This document shows, one piece after another, positions 1 to 8,512 of a DNA stretch of 64,000 nt. The notes below the pieces were generated by a model that was not told where the DNA came from, did no database searches, and saw only the letters and a list, made by a program, of their open reading frames with translations. Positions within the stretch are counted from its first letter, which is position 1. Each line of letters starts with the position of its first letter. The DNA comes from Rhodobacter sp. (lineage in GTDB: Bacteria > Pseudomonadota > Alphaproteobacteria > Rhodobacterales > Rhodobacteraceae), in contig JAIXUH010000002.1 in assembly GCA_027484145.1 (NCBI GenBank), positions 930,001 through 994,000 on the forward strand, given 5' to 3'. Position numbers and translations under genes: made by a program.

Positions 1-215
1 CCTATATGGCGACCGTCGAAGGGCGCGACAGCTTTACCCGCCCGCAACTGATGCGTTGCCTCGGTCCTACGGCCGACCGGCTGACGCGTGAAGATGGCCT
101 GCGCAGCTTTGGCACGCTGCTGCGCGATGGCAAGATCGAGAAAAGCCGTCGGGGCCAGTTCGCCCTGAGTGCCACTTCGCCCGTTTTGGCAAAGGCAAAG
201 AAACTGGCAGGCTGA
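1..215 (+). CDS. C-terminal part of an unrecognised protein (truncated by window edge)
   Basis: An open frame enters from the left edge and stops at TGA 213-215. An ATG at position 6 exists, but the frame is open upstream, so this is most likely the tail of a longer gene. About 70 residues are visible; a segment around TREDGLRSFGTLLRDGKIEK followed by SRRGQF resembles a small winged-helix-like C-terminal domain, which is an impression only. A strong terminator directly follows the stop codon, so the gene is probably real and ends its transcription unit. I do not recognise the family and assign no function. Confidence 0.55.
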   Translation, partial: YMATVEGRDSFTRPQLMRCLGPTADRLTREDGLRSFGTLLRDGKIEKSRRGQFALSATSPVLAKAKKLAG

Positions 216-264
216 CACCAGCCTGATCGCATCGTGGGCCGAGGCTGCCATCAAGGCCCCAAAG

Positions 265-302
265 ACAGGCGAAGGAGATGATCCTTCGCCTGTTTTCCTT
301 TT
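265..302 (+). terminator. Rho-independent terminator
   Basis: A perfect 12-bp stem (265-276 with 282-293, loop GATGA) is followed by a T-rich run TTTCCTTTT. It lies 50 nt after the stop codon of the left-edge gene and before the convergent DUF2842/purA unit, so it can end transcription of the first gene. Confidence 0.85.
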
Positions 303-313
303 CGACGAACGGC

Positions 314-550
314 TTAACGATCCTCAGGGTCGCGCGGGGCATCGGGGTCGGGCTGACCCACGCCCAGAAACACCCGCCGCATCGGCAGCATCCACAAGAA
401 CCCAAGGCCCACATAGATGGCCAGTTCCACCGGCATCGAGGGCCGGTCGATCCAGCCCACAACGGTTGCCGCCACCACGATGTACAGCGGCAAACCCACC
501 AGCAGAACCACCAGCGACCACCGCCGCCGCGCCTTGTAACTCAGTGCCAT
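314..550 (-). CDS. DUF2842 family small membrane protein
   Basis: A 78-residue protein with two predicted membrane segments, roughly residues 11-31 and 43-60, and a short charged C-terminal tail ending PDAPRDPEDR. The N-terminus MALSYKARRRW and the pattern of the two hydrophobic helices match the alphaproteobacterial DUF2842 family, which has no known function. It starts 12 nt downstream of the purA stop on the same strand, so it is probably cotranscribed with purA. A cytoplasmic-membrane location is inferred from the hydrophobic segments. Confidence 0.8.
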   Translation of the reverse strand: MALSYKARRRWSLVVLLVGLPLYIVVAATVVGWIDRPSMPVELAIYVGLGFLWMLPMRRVFLGVGQPDPDAPRDPEDR

Positions 551-562
551 AGGCCCCCCAGA

Positions 563-1855
563 TCAGTCCTCGAACGGGTCCGTGACAAGGATCGTGTCAT
601 CCCGCTCGGGCGAGGTGGACAGTAGCGCGACAGGGCACTGGATCAACTCTTCAATCCGCCGCACATACTTGATCGCGGCCCCCGGCAGTTGCGCCCAAGA
701 CCGCGCCCCGGCGGTCGACTCGCTCCAGCCTTCCATTTCCTCATAGATCGGCGTGCAGCGCGCCTGTTGGTCGGCGGCGGTGGGCAGATAATCCAGCCGC
801 TTGCCATCCAGATCATAGCCCACGCAGATTTTCAGCGTGCGGAACCCGTCCAGCACATCCAGCTTGGTCAGTGCAATGCCGGAAACTCCGCTGGTGGCAC
901 AGGTTTGCCGCACCAGCACCGCATCAAACCAGCCGCAGCGGCGCTTGCGCCCCGTGACAGTGCCGAACTCGTGTCCGCGCTCGCCCAGACGCTCGCCATC
1001 GGCATCCTTCAACTCGGCCGGGAACGGGCCTTCGCCCACGCGGGTGGTATAGGCCTTGACGATGCCCAGCACGAAATCAATCGCCGTCGGGCCAAGGCCC
1101 ACACCCGTGGCCGCCTGCCCGGCAATCACGTTGGAACTGGTGACAAAGGGGTAGGTGCCGAAATCAATGTCCAGAAGCGCGCCCTGCGCCCCCTCGAACA
1201 GAATGCGCTTTCCGGCCCGGCGGGCATCGGTCATCACCTTCCAAACCGGCGCGGCATAGGGCAGCACCTGCGGCGCAATCTCATGCAGTTGTGCCAGCAA
1301 TCCAGCACGGTCCACCGGCTCCATCCCCAGACCCCGGCGCAGCGCGTCGTGGTGCGCCAACAGGCGGTCCACCCGCAACTCCAGCGTCTTGGCATCGGCC
1401 AGATCGGCCACGCGAATGGCGCGACGGCCGACCTTGTCCTCATAGGCAGGGCCAATGCCGCGCCCGGTGGTGCCGATCTTGGCCACACCCACAGCGCCTT
1501 CGCGGGCGCGGTCCAATTCGCCGTGCAAGGGCAGGATCAGGGGGGCGTTTTCCGCCACCATCAGGTTTTCCGGATTTATCTCAACGCCCTGATCGCGCAG
1601 CTTGGCAATCTCCATCACCAGATGCCACGGGTCCAGCACCACGCCATTGCCGATCACGCTCAGCTTGCCGCCGCGCACAATGCCCGAAGGCAGCAGGCTC
1701 AGCTTGTAAACCTTGCCGTCAATCACAAGGGTATGCCCGGCATTATGCCCGCCCTGAAAGCGCGCGATCACATCGGCGCGTTCAGAAAGCCAGTCGACGA
1801 TCTTGCCCTTGCCCTCGTCGCCCCATTGGGCGCCCACGACAACCACGTTGGCCAT
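563..1855 (-). CDS. purA: Adenylosuccinate synthetase
   Basis: This 430-residue protein catalyses GTP-dependent condensation of IMP and aspartate to adenylosuccinate, the first committed step of AMP synthesis, in the cytosol. The family P-loop GDEGKGK is at residues 12-18 (catalytic Asp13), the second catalytic His is in GGHNAGH (His41), and length matches the family. I place the start at the ATG giving [18 protein letters not shown] rather than at the upstream in-frame ATG at 1891, because homologues begin at this point. DUF2842 follows on the same strand with 12 nt spacing. Nothing unusual is seen. Confidence 0.97.
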   Translation of the reverse strand: MANVVVVGAQWGDEGKGKIVDWLSERADVIARFQGGHNAGHTLVIDGKVYKLSLLPSGIVRGGKLSVIGNGVVLDPWHLVMEIAKLRDQGVEINPENLMVAENAPLILPLHGELDRAREGAVGVAKIGTTGRGIGPAYEDKVGRRAIRVADLADAKTLELRVDRLLAHHDALRRGLGMEPVDRAGLLAQLHEIAPQVLPYAAPVWKVMTDARRAGKRILFEGAQGALLDIDFGTYPFVTSSNVIAGQAATGVGLGPTAIDFVLGIVKAYTTRVGEGPFPAELKDADGERLGERGHEFGTVTGRKRRCGWFDAVLVRQTCATSGVSGIALTKLDVLDGFRTLKICVGYDLDGKRLDYLPTAADQQARCTPIYEEMEGWSESTAGARSWAQLPGAAIKYVRRIEELIQCPVALLSTSPERDDTILVTDPFED

Positions 1856-1957
1856 GTCTGCGGTCCTTGCATCGGATGAAAACCGTGGCACTCATAGCGA
1901 CCGGCGGGCCTGAGCGAAACAGCTAAATGTCCGCAGCCCGCATCTGCGCCGCCCGCA

Positions 1958-2287
1958 TCACGCCGGACCGCGCGGCGCAAACAAGATCACCGCCGCGCCA
2001 ATCAGGCAAAGCGCCCCGCCCGCCAGATCCCACAGGTCGGGCCGCCGCCCCTCCACCGCCCACATCCATGCCAGCGAGGCCACGATGTATACTCCGCCGT
2101 ACACGGCAAAGGCGCGCCCCGCCTGATCGGCCGGGCTTTGTGCCAGCAGCCATGCAAACAGCCCCAGCGCTGTCATACCCGGCCCCAGCCACCAGACAGG
2201 CGCGCCCGAACGCACCACGGCCCAAACCGCAAAGCAGCCCGCGATCTCGAACAGCGCCGCAAGAAGGTAAAGGCCAAAGGCAAACAT
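1958..2287 (-). CDS. UPF0060 (YnfA-like) membrane protein
   Basis: This 109-residue protein is almost wholly hydrophobic, with four predicted membrane helices. Residues [13 protein letters not shown] near the N-terminus and [14 protein letters not shown] in the third helix are typical of the UPF0060/YnfA family, inner-membrane proteins with a small-multidrug-resistance-like fold. The physiological substrate is not established. It stands alone between purA and the divergent secG, and ends at a usual position with no truncation. Confidence 0.85.
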   Translation of the reverse strand: MFAFGLYLLAALFEIAGCFAVWAVVRSGAPVWWLGPGMTALGLFAWLLAQSPADQAGRAFAVYGGVYIVASLAWMWAVEGRRPDLWDLAGGALCLIGAAVILFAPRGPA

Positions 2288-2397
2288 CGCGCCACCTTAT
2301 CGGCGCGCAAAGCACGGGTCCAGCACCTGCCCCTGCCGAAGGGCTTGCACCCTTGCCGTCATGCGCCTAGATAGGCGCGTCAGCTTCGGGAAAGCCC

Positions 2398-2757
2398 ATG
2401 GAAAACGTCATCCTCACCATCCACCTTATCCTCGCCCTTCTTCTGATCGGCGTGGTTCTGCTGCAGCGCTCCGAAGGTGGTGGCCTTGGCATGGGCGGCG
2501 GCGGCGGTGGCGCGATGTCGGGCCGCAGTGCCGCCACGGCACTGGCCAAGCTGACATGGGTGTTTGCGGCGATGTTCATCGCCACATCGATCACCCTCAC
2601 GATCCTTGCGGCACAAAGTGCGGGCACCTCGTCGGTCATCGACCAGATCGGCGCGACCGCCCCCGCAAGCGACGAACCGGCCGCACCGGCGGGCGCTGAC
2701 CTCTTGCCCCCCGCCGCGTCTGATGCGCCGCTGGCCCCGCCAAAAGCCGAAAACTGA
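2398..2757 (+). CDS. secG: Preprotein translocase subunit SecG
   Basis: A 119-residue protein with the SecG layout: an N-terminal membrane helix (about residues 4-22), the cytoplasmic linker LLQRSEGGGLGMGGGGGG, a second helix (about 52-75) and an Ala/Pro-rich tail. SecG associates with SecYE and assists SecA-driven protein export across the inner membrane. The glycine-rich linker and the LLQRSEGGGLG motif are diagnostic. The Pro/Ala-rich C-terminus is longer than in enterobacteria, as is common in alphaproteobacteria. It lies upstream of pyrG, separated by about 140 nt. Confidence 0.93.
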   Translation: MENVILTIHLILALLLIGVVLLQRSEGGGLGMGGGGGGAMSGRSAATALAKLTWVFAAMFIATSITLTILAAQSAGTSSVIDQIGATAPASDEPAAPAGADLLPPAASDAPLAPPKAEN

Positions 2758-2788
2758 CCACAATCGCTTGTCGCGCCCCCAGATTGTC

Positions 2789-2812
2789 CAACAGCATCTA
2801 GCGGTGCTGTTG
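2789..2812 (+). terminator. Hairpin between secG and pyrG
   Basis: CAACAGCA (2789-2796) pairs with TGCTGTTG (2805-2812) around an 8-nt loop. It is followed by CATAAGGCTTTTGG, which contains only a short T run, so it may be a weak terminator or attenuating hairpin after secG. Confidence 0.45.
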
Positions 2813-2899
2813 CCATAAGGCTTTTGGTCGGTTAAGGCCTGAGTCCCGTGGTGCCGCGATTCCCACAGCCCGAATCGCCTAGTTCACGGGAGGCCAGCC

Positions 2900-4543
2900 A
2901 TGGCTCGCTACATCTTCATTACCGGCGGCGTTGTCTCCTCCCTCGGCAAGGGTCTGGCCTCCGCCGCCCTCGGCGCGCTGTTGCAGGCCCGTGGCTATAC
3001 CGTCCGCCTGCGCAAGCTTGACCCCTACCTGAACGTCGACCCCGGCACGATGTCGCCGTTCGAGCATGGCGAGGTTTTCGTTACCGACGACGGCGCTGAA
3101 ACCGACCTTGACCTTGGCCATTACGAACGCTTCACCGGCGTCTCGGCCCGCCAGACCGACTCCATCTCCTCGGGGCGCATCTACTCTAACGTGCTGGAAA
3201 AGGAACGCCGCGGCGATTACCTCGGCAAAACCATTCAGGTCATTCCTCACGTCACCAACGAAATCAAGGATTTCCTCCGCATCGGCGCCGACGAAGTCGA
3301 CTTCATGCTCTGCGAAATCGGCGGCACCGTGGGCGATATCGAAGGCCTGCCCTTCTTTGAAGCCATCCGCCAGTTCATCCACGAACGCACGCGCGGCCAG
3401 TCCATCCTGATGCACCTCACCCTCTTGCCCTATCTCGCCGCCAGTGGTGAACTCAAAACCAAACCCACACAGCACTCGGTCAAGGAACTGCAATCCATCG
3501 GCCTTGCCCCTGATGTCCTCGTCTGCCGCTCCGAACACCCGATCCCGGAAAAAGAGCGCGAGAAAATCGCCCTCTTCTGCAACGTCCGCAAAGACTCCGT
3601 CATCCCCGCCTATGATCTGAAAACCATCTACGAGGCCCCGCTCGCCTATCACCGCGCGGGCCTTGATCAGGCGGTGCTCGATGCCTTCCAGATCACCCCC
3701 GCCCCGCGCCCCAACCTGACCCGCTGGGAAGACGTGATGGACCGCCTGACCAATGCCGAAGGCACGGTCAAGGTGGCCATCGTCGGCAAATACACCCAGC
3801 TCGAAGACGCCTACAAATCCATCGCCGAGGCGTTGACCCATGGCGGCATGGCCAACCGCACCCGCGTCAAAGCCGAATGGATCGACGCCGAGATTTTCGA
3901 GCGCGAAGACCCCGCCCCCTATCTCGAAAACTTCCACGCCATCCTCGTCCCCGGCGGCTTTGGCGAGCGTGGCACCGAAGGCAAGATCAAGGCCGCCCAA
4001 TTCGCGCGTGAGAAAAAGATCCCCTACCTTGGCATCTGCCTTGGCATGCAGATGGCGGTCATCGAATCCGCCCGCAACCTTGCCGGCCTTGCCAATGCGG
4101 GGTCCGAGGAATTTGACCACGAGGCCGGCGAAAAGCGGTTCACCCCCGTGGTCTATCACCTCAAGGAATGGGTGCAGGGCAACCACACCGTGCGCCGCAA
4201 GGCCGATGACGCCAAGGGCGGCACCATGCGCCTTGGCGCCTATACCGCGAACCTCAAACCCGGCTCCCACGTCGCTGCCGTCTATGGCAGCACCACCATC
4301 GAAGAACGCCACCGCCACCGCTATGAGGTGGACATCCAATACCGCGACAAACTGGAATCCTGCGGGCTGATTTTCTCCGGCATGTCCCCGGATGGCAGGC
4401 TGCCCGAGATTGTCGAGGTGCGCGACCACCCCTGGTTCATCGGCGTCCAGTTCCACCCGGAGTTGAAGTCAAAGCCGTTTGCGCCCCATCCGCTGTTTGC
4501 GGATTTCGTGCGGGCTGCTAAAGAGGTTGAGCGGTTGGTGTGA
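2900..4543 (+). CDS. pyrG: CTP synthase
   Basis: A 547-residue enzyme that aminates UTP to CTP using glutamine and ATP, the last step of pyrimidine nucleotide synthesis. The N-terminal synthetase domain opens with [10 protein letters not shown] (residues 9-18). The C-terminal class I glutamine amidotransferase domain has the nucleophile in LGICLGMQ (Cys380) and the His/Glu pair in FHPELKSKP (His519, Glu521). Length and domain order are normal. The start is preceded by an AGGCCAGCC stretch and fits the family N-terminus [10 protein letters not shown]. The following gene is compositionally foreign, so pyrG marks the boundary of that insertion. Confidence 0.97.
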   Translation: MARYIFITGGVVSSLGKGLASAALGALLQARGYTVRLRKLDPYLNVDPGTMSPFEHGEVFVTDDGAETDLDLGHYERFTGVSARQTDSISSGRIYSNVLEKERRGDYLGKTIQVIPHVTNEIKDFLRIGADEVDFMLCEIGGTVGDIEGLPFFEAIRQFIHERTRGQSILMHLTLLPYLAASGELKTKPTQHSVKELQSIGLAPDVLVCRSEHPIPEKEREKIALFCNVRKDSVIPAYDLKTIYEAPLAYHRAGLDQAVLDAFQITPAPRPNLTRWEDVMDRLTNAEGTVKVAIVGKYTQLEDAYKSIAEALTHGGMANRTRVKAEWIDAEIFEREDPAPYLENFHAILVPGGFGERGTEGKIKAAQFAREKKIPYLGICLGMQMAVIESARNLAGLANAGSEEFDHEAGEKRFTPVVYHLKEWVQGNHTVRRKADDAKGGTMRLGAYTANLKPGSHVAAVYGSTTIEERHRHRYEVDIQYRDKLESCGLIFSGMSPDGRLPEIVEVRDHPWFIGVQFHPELKSKPFAPHPLFADFVRAAKEVERLV

Positions 4544-4559
4544 GGATGAGATCAGAAAA

Positions 4560-5849
4560 ATGACTTACCATATTAACGAGGTTTTTGGAATTTCCACTAG
4601 TATTCTACAGCCTTCGTACGTAGACAGAGGAAATCTAGATGCAGACATTCAACGACTATTGGGGCGCAACACTCACATTGCGCTAAGAGGCGAATCCAAA
4701 TGTGGCAAGAGTTGGCTGCGCCAGAAGAATTTGCCGGAAGCAATAGTAATTCAATGCCGACTAAACAAAAAAGTGAAGGACATTTTTGTTGAAGCGCTTG
4801 CAAATCTAGGGCTTAGCGTTCAATCTGAACACACATCGTCAGGAGCGATCAAAACTTCTCTTTCTGCTTCGAGCGATGTATCTATTCCTTTGCTCTCCAG
4901 AATAAAAGTTGCACTTGGATTGGATTACACAAGCACAACTACAATAAAATCTATCTATATTTCAAATGGCGTTGACGATTTAAAGTTTTTTGCAGAGGCG
5001 ATTAATGAATCTGGCAGACGCCTTGTGATTGAAGACTTTCATTATCTTCATCCAACTGAGCGTCGGGCATTCGCGACGGATTTGAAAGCACTATGGGATT
5101 ATAAAACCTTCGTTGTGATTATAGGGATATGGGCAGAAAATAACTTGTTGCTCCATCTCAATCCTGATTTGGCTGCGCGAGTAGAAGAGATGTCCATTTA
5201 CTGGTCTGACCCAGAGCTGAAGGCCGTACTGTCCAAGGGCGCGGAATCAATGAACATTGTGTTCAGCAAAGACATATGTAGTAATTTGGTTGCTGACTCA
5301 TTTGGAACCGTTGGCATCCTTCAGAAACTAACTTTGTCTTTACTTGACGCCGCGAATATTGAGCGATCCATCCCCGGATCACCAAAATTGATTGAAAGCC
5401 AAAGCGCCTATCTTGATGTTGCACTCGCGTATGCAGAACAATTGAATGCACTCTATCAAACATTTGCCACACGTTTGGCAAAGGGTATCCGACAAAGAAA
5501 GCGTGCTACTGGAATCTACGCACATATGTTAAAAGTAGTAATGGATAGCACAGATAAAGAGCTAACTGATGGTTTGCACACTGATACGATATTTTCCAAG
5601 GCAAGGCAGCGTGAACCGCGAATACAAAAGGCAAACCTTCGAATAATTTTGGCTAAAATAGATGAGTTGCAAGTCGACGAAGAAGGAAGAGGGCTGGTTA
5701 TTAGTTATGACGAGAACAAAGATGAGGTGTCAATCGTCGACAAGCAGCTTTTCCTTTATCGCAAATATGCAACAGTCGGTTGGCCTTGGGAGAAAATCAT
5801 CGAAGACGTTGCATCCGATGATAGTCGCTACTCCAATGAAGATGAGTAG
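4560..5849 (+). CDS. AT-rich orphan P-loop ATPase of unknown function
   Basis: A 429-residue protein whose base composition is visibly AT-rich compared with every neighbour, with many AAA, ATT and TTA codons, suggesting horizontal acquisition. A Walker A motif GESKCGKS lies at residues 44-51 and a likely Walker B at about 155-159 (LVIED, then FHYL). This arrangement resembles STAND/ORC-like AAA ATPases. The C-terminal ~200 residues contain a putative helical region and no domain I recognise. I chose the ATG giving MTYHINEVFG; an in-frame ATG at 4479 would overlap pyrG and would read pyrG-like GC-rich sequence. It sits 16 nt after pyrG and is followed by a hairpin and a structured repeat. A defence or stress role is a guess from composition, architecture and placement only. 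Confidence 0.8.
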   Translation: MTYHINEVFGISTSILQPSYVDRGNLDADIQRLLGRNTHIALRGESKCGKSWLRQKNLPEAIVIQCRLNKKVKDIFVEALANLGLSVQSEHTSSGAIKTSLSASSDVSIPLLSRIKVALGLDYTSTTTIKSIYISNGVDDLKFFAEAINESGRRLVIEDFHYLHPTERRAFATDLKALWDYKTFVVIIGIWAENNLLLHLNPDLAARVEEMSIYWSDPELKAVLSKGAESMNIVFSKDICSNLVADSFGTVGILQKLTLSLLDAANIERSIPGSPKLIESQSAYLDVALAYAEQLNALYQTFATRLAKGIRQRKRATGIYAHMLKVVMDSTDKELTDGLHTDTIFSKARQREPRIQKANLRIILAKIDELQVDEEGRGLVISYDENKDEVSIVDKQLFLYRKYATVGWPWEKIIEDVASDDSRYSNEDE

Positions 5850-5859
5850 CACGTCATAG

Positions 5860-5877
5860 GGTGCGCCTCAGCGCACC
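5860..5877 (+). terminator. Hairpin after the ATPase gene
   Basis: GGTGCGC (5860-5866) pairs with GCGCACC (5871-5877) around CTCA, ten bases after the ATPase stop codon. There is no T tract, so it would be a factor-assisted or 3'-stabilising hairpin rather than a classical terminator. Confidence 0.45.
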
Positions 5878-5898
5878 ACTTGCCACCCGCCCCCCGTT

Positions 5899-5919
5899 AG
5901 ATTTGCCTAAAGCAAATCT
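5899..5919. repeat. Inverted repeat AGATTTGC..GCAAATCT bordering the tandem array
   Basis: AGATTTGC (5899-5906) and GCAAATCT (5912-5919) form an 8-bp stem with loop CTAAA immediately left of the 240-bp tandem array. The 9-mer GCAAATCTG (5912-5920) recurs at 6405-6413 just beyond the right end of the array, so the array is bracketed by a short direct repeat. Confidence 0.6.
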
Positions 5920-5921
5920 GA

Positions 5922-6385
5922 CCGCGCCCGAACCGCCCTACCGGGGCGGGCGCGACAATGGTCGCACCCCAAGAGCCCCGTCGGTCCGGGCGCGGTCAGC
6001 TTTGCACCCCGGCGAGGGAAGGGTGGATAGGGCGCAAAGGGCCTGCTGCATCAAAGGCCCGGCCCGCGCAGGCTTGCGCGGGCGTTCGGGGCTGGAAAGG
6101 GTCCACTGGACCCTTTCCGCGGCGCTGCGCGCCGCCGCCCCTCACCCCAAACCAACTCCGCCCGTGCCCGAACCGCCCCACCGGGGCGGGCGTGACGATG
6201 GTCGCACCCCAAGTGCGCCGTCGGTCCGGGCGCGGTCAGCTTTGCACCCCGGCGAGGGAAGGGTGTATAGGGCAGAAAGGGTCTGCTGCATCGACAGCCC
6301 GGCCCGCGAAAGCGTTCGCGGGCGTTCGGGGCTGAAAACAGTCCACTGGACTGTTTTCGCGGCTACGCCGCCGCCCCTCACCCCA
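5922..6385. repeat. Two tandem copies of a structured 240-bp-spaced element
   Basis: Copy 1 spans about 5922-6149 and copy 2 about 6162-6385; corresponding positions are offset by exactly 240 nt until the last hairpin. Each copy carries four hairpins in the same order: CCGCCC..GGGCGG (5933/6173), a 9-bp GCCCGCG-type stem (6062-6083 / 6302-6323), a 12-bp inverted repeat around GTCCACTGGAC (6094-6118 / 6334-6358), and GCGGC..GCCGC (6119-6135 / 6359-6371). Differences between copies in the stems are compensated so pairing is kept. This is strong internal evidence for selection on a folded RNA or DNA form. Frames that cross it translate to low-complexity Arg/Pro-rich sequence and I do not regard them as genes. 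This element fills the 580-nt gap between the ATPase gene and the DCC-family gene. Confidence 0.85.
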
Positions 6386-6428
6386 CAAACCCCATTTACC
6401 CCCCGCAAATCTGCCCTATCTCTCCCCC

Positions 6429-6800
6429 ATGACCCAAGACACCCGCGTGCTTTACAACCAGACCTGCCCGATCTGCCGGGCCGAGATTACGGCCTATCAG
6501 CGCCGTGCCATCCGCGATGGCCTACCCATTGCCTTTGACCAGCTGGAGCGGGCCGAGGATTGGGGCCTGACGCCCGATCAGGCGGCGCGGCGGCTGCATG
6601 TCTGGCATCAGGGGCGCGTGCTCTCGGGCCTGCCCGCCTTTCGCGCGCTGTGGGATCAGATGCCGCATCTGCGCTGGCTCGCGCGCCTCACCAGCCTGCC
6701 GGTGATCGCGCCACTTGCGACCTTCACCTACGACCGCATCCTTGCGCCCATTCTCTACCGCGCCCACCTGCGGCGGACCAAAAGGTTGACAAACGGTTAA
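6429..6800 (+). CDS. DCC (DUF393) thiol-disulfide oxidoreductase-like protein
   Basis: A 123-residue protein matching the DCC/DUF393 family, which carries a CxxC motif close to the N-terminus after a beta strand. Here it reads VLYNQTCPICRAE, with Cys at about residues 14 and 17. The family's usual YDgxCpxC Asp is replaced by Asn (YNQT). The rest, with LPAFRALWDQMPHLRWLARL and a hydrophobic C-terminal stretch ending in basic residues, fits the family. The biochemical role is not well established; a redox function is predicted. It starts 20 nt after the direct-repeat border of the structured array, so its promoter probably lies inside or next to that array. Confidence 0.8.
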   Translation: MTQDTRVLYNQTCPICRAEITAYQRRAIRDGLPIAFDQLERAEDWGLTPDQAARRLHVWHQGRVLSGLPAFRALWDQMPHLRWLARLTSLPVIAPLATFTYDRILAPILYRAHLRRTKRLTNG

Positions 6801-6865
6801 TCTGCGTTGCCAAGCCATTGATTAAATTGGCCCAGAGGAACGTCCCAGCATGGGACAGGGCAATG

Positions 6866-6896
6866 AAAAAGACCGGCCCCCTGCGGCGCCGGTCTT
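6866..6896 (-). terminator. Rho-independent terminator of the terC-like gene
   Basis: Read on the minus strand, AAGACCGGC and GCCGGTCTT form a 9-bp stem (6888-6896 with 6869-6877), followed by TTTTT and CATTG. It sits 23 nt beyond the stop codon of the TerC-family gene. Confidence 0.85.
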
Positions 6897-6918
6897 GTTC
6901 TTGGGCGAAAGGGTAGGC

Positions 6919-7578
6919 TTAAAGCATCCCCAGCACGAAGGGCTGCACCTCGTGCCAGCCCTCCCAGATCATTTTCAGCGCCACATAGACGATGATCAGG
7001 AGGCCCACATAAGCGATCCAGCGGTGCTTGTTCAAAAGCCGCGCGATGAAGGTCGCCGCCAGACCCATCAGCGCGATGGACAGGATCAACCCGATCACCA
7101 GCACGGTCGGGTGGTCCTTTGCCGCCCCGGCAACGGCCAGCACGTTATCAAGGCTCATCGAGACGTCGGCGATGACGATCTGCGTCGCGGCTTGGGCAAA
7201 GGTCTTCTTCGGCGCGCCCCCGGCAATGGTTCCGTCGGCGTTCAGGTCCTGATTGGTCAGCGCCTCTTCGGCGGCATCCTCGGCACCATGGCCGTTGCTC
7301 AACTCGCGCCACATCTTCCAGCAGACCCACAAGAGCAGGATGCCCCCGGCCAGCAACAGGCCCACGATGGCCAGAAGCTGCACCGTGATGGCGGCAAAGC
7401 CGATCCGCATGATGGTGGCGGCGATGATGCCGACAAGGATCGCCTTGCCGCGCTGTTCCTTGGGCAGCCCCGCAGCGGCCAAACCGATGACGATGGCGTT
7501 GTCCCCGGCAAGGACAAGGTCAATGCCGATGACGGCCAGAAGGGCGGAAAAGCCCTCGGGTGTGAAAATCTCCAGCAT
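6919..7578 (-). CDS. TerC family integral membrane protein
   Basis: A 219-residue multi-spanning membrane protein of the TerC/YjbE type, a family associated with tellurite resistance operons and metal-ion (notably manganese) export or metalation of secreted proteins. Recognisable elements are DLVLAGDNAIVIGLAA near the N-terminus and the mirrored motif VIADVSMSLDNVLAVAG in the second half, each with acidic residues inside membrane helices, plus a charged cytoplasmic loop between them. I start at the ATG preceded by GGAGG (MLEIFTPEGF), not at the longer frame. It is a single-gene unit with its own terminator. The transported ion cannot be inferred from sequence. Confidence 0.88.
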   Translation of the reverse strand: MLEIFTPEGFSALLAVIGIDLVLAGDNAIVIGLAAAGLPKEQRGKAILVGIIAATIMRIGFAAITVQLLAIVGLLLAGGILLLWVCWKMWRELSNGHGAEDAAEEALTNQDLNADGTIAGGAPKKTFAQAATQIVIADVSMSLDNVLAVAGAAKDHPTVLVIGLILSIALMGLAATFIARLLNKHRWIAYVGLLIIVYVALKMIWEGWHEVQPFVLGML

Positions 7579-7732
7579 AACGCCTCCGTGATTGCCCGCG
7601 CTTGGTATGCCCGACAAGGGCGCTTTGCAACCTTTCGCACCTATGGCCCGCCATGTTTCGCGCAAGCTTGCGGCAGCGCAGCATCACTGCCCATCTCTTG
7701 CGGCACAGGCCAAAGGTCGCTAGACCAGCCCC

Positions 7733-8512
7733 ATGCTGTCATACCAACACCTGTATCACGCCGGAAATCTGGCCGATGTGCAAAAGCACGCGGTGCTGGC
7801 CTGGACGCTGGATTATCTGATCCAGAAGGACAAGCCGGTCACCTATATCGAGTCCCACGCCGGGCGGGGCCTGTATGACCTGACTGCCCCCGAGGCGGTC
7901 AAGACAGGCGAGGCCGCAAAGGGCATCAGCATTGCTGAAGGCTGGTTTCCCAAGGACCACCCCTATCGCCGCGCGCTGGACCAGACGCGTGTTGATCGTG
8001 GCGCAACGGCCTATCCCGGCTCACCCATGATCGCGGGGCAAATTCTGCGCGACAGCGATACGATCCACCTTTGCGAGTTGCACCCGCAGGAACGCGCGGC
8101 GCTGGAATACGCGATGGCCCCCTTTGGCGCGCATGTTCATGATGCCGAAGGATTGGCCAAAGCGCTGAGCATCTGCCCCCCCACACCACGGCGGGGCATG
8201 TTGCTGATTGACCCCTCCTACGAGATCAAGACCGATTACGAGACGATCCCGCGGATCATCGGCCAGTTGCACCGCAAGTGGAATGTGGGGCTGATTTACC
8301 TGTGGTATCCGATCCTTGACGACTGCCCGCACCGCCCCATGCTGAACATGCTGCGCCAAGACCACCCTGACGCGCTGGTGCATGAGGTGCGGTTTCCGCC
8401 GGTGCGGGACGGTCATCGCATGGTGGGATCGGGCCTGTTCATGTTGAACCCACCCTATGGCATCGAGACCGAACTGAAGCGGTTGACGGACCGGTTCCGC
8501 GCCTTGCGCTAA
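7733..8512 (+). CDS. rlmJ: 23S rRNA (adenine-N6)-methyltransferase RlmJ
   Basis: A 259-residue protein matching RlmJ (YhiR), which methylates A2030 of 23S rRNA using S-adenosylmethionine. The N-terminus MLSYQHLYHAGNLADVQKH is characteristic of the family, ESHAGRGLYDL is the SAM-binding segment, and LLIDPSYE is the DPxY-type catalytic motif of N6-adenine methyltransferases. Length is typical. Its 3' end overlaps the convergent pepN by 4 nt. No nearby gene suggests another role. Confidence 0.93.
   Translation: MLSYQHLYHAGNLADVQKHAVLAWTLDYLIQKDKPVTYIESHAGRGLYDLTAPEAVKTGEAAKGISIAEGWFPKDHPYRRALDQTRVDRGATAYPGSPMIAGQILRDSDTIHLCELHPQERAALEYAMAPFGAHVHDAEGLAKALSICPPTPRRGMLLIDPSYEIKTDYETIPRIIGQLHRKWNVGLIYLWYPILDDCPHRPMLNMLRQDHPDALVHEVRFPPVRDGHRMVGSGLFMLNPPYGIETELKRLTDRFRALR

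Noticed and set aside
2879-4456. 525-residue minus-strand open frame opposite pyrG
   Set aside because: Shadow of CTP synthase, with no family resemblance.
5922-6385. CRISPR array
   Set aside because: Only two long units with conserved internal hairpins and no short repeats with unique spacers; no cas genes nearby.
4544-6428. Classical insertion sequence or integrative element carrying the AT-rich ATPase
   Set aside because: No transposase, integrase or terminal inverted repeats are visible; only composition and the bordering 9-mer repeat hint at mobility.
5861-6538. 225-residue plus-strand open frame across the tandem repeats
   Set aside because: It translates the structured repeat as Arg/Pro-rich low-complexity sequence, overlaps the DCC-family gene in another frame, and the copy differences follow base pairing rather than codon logic.
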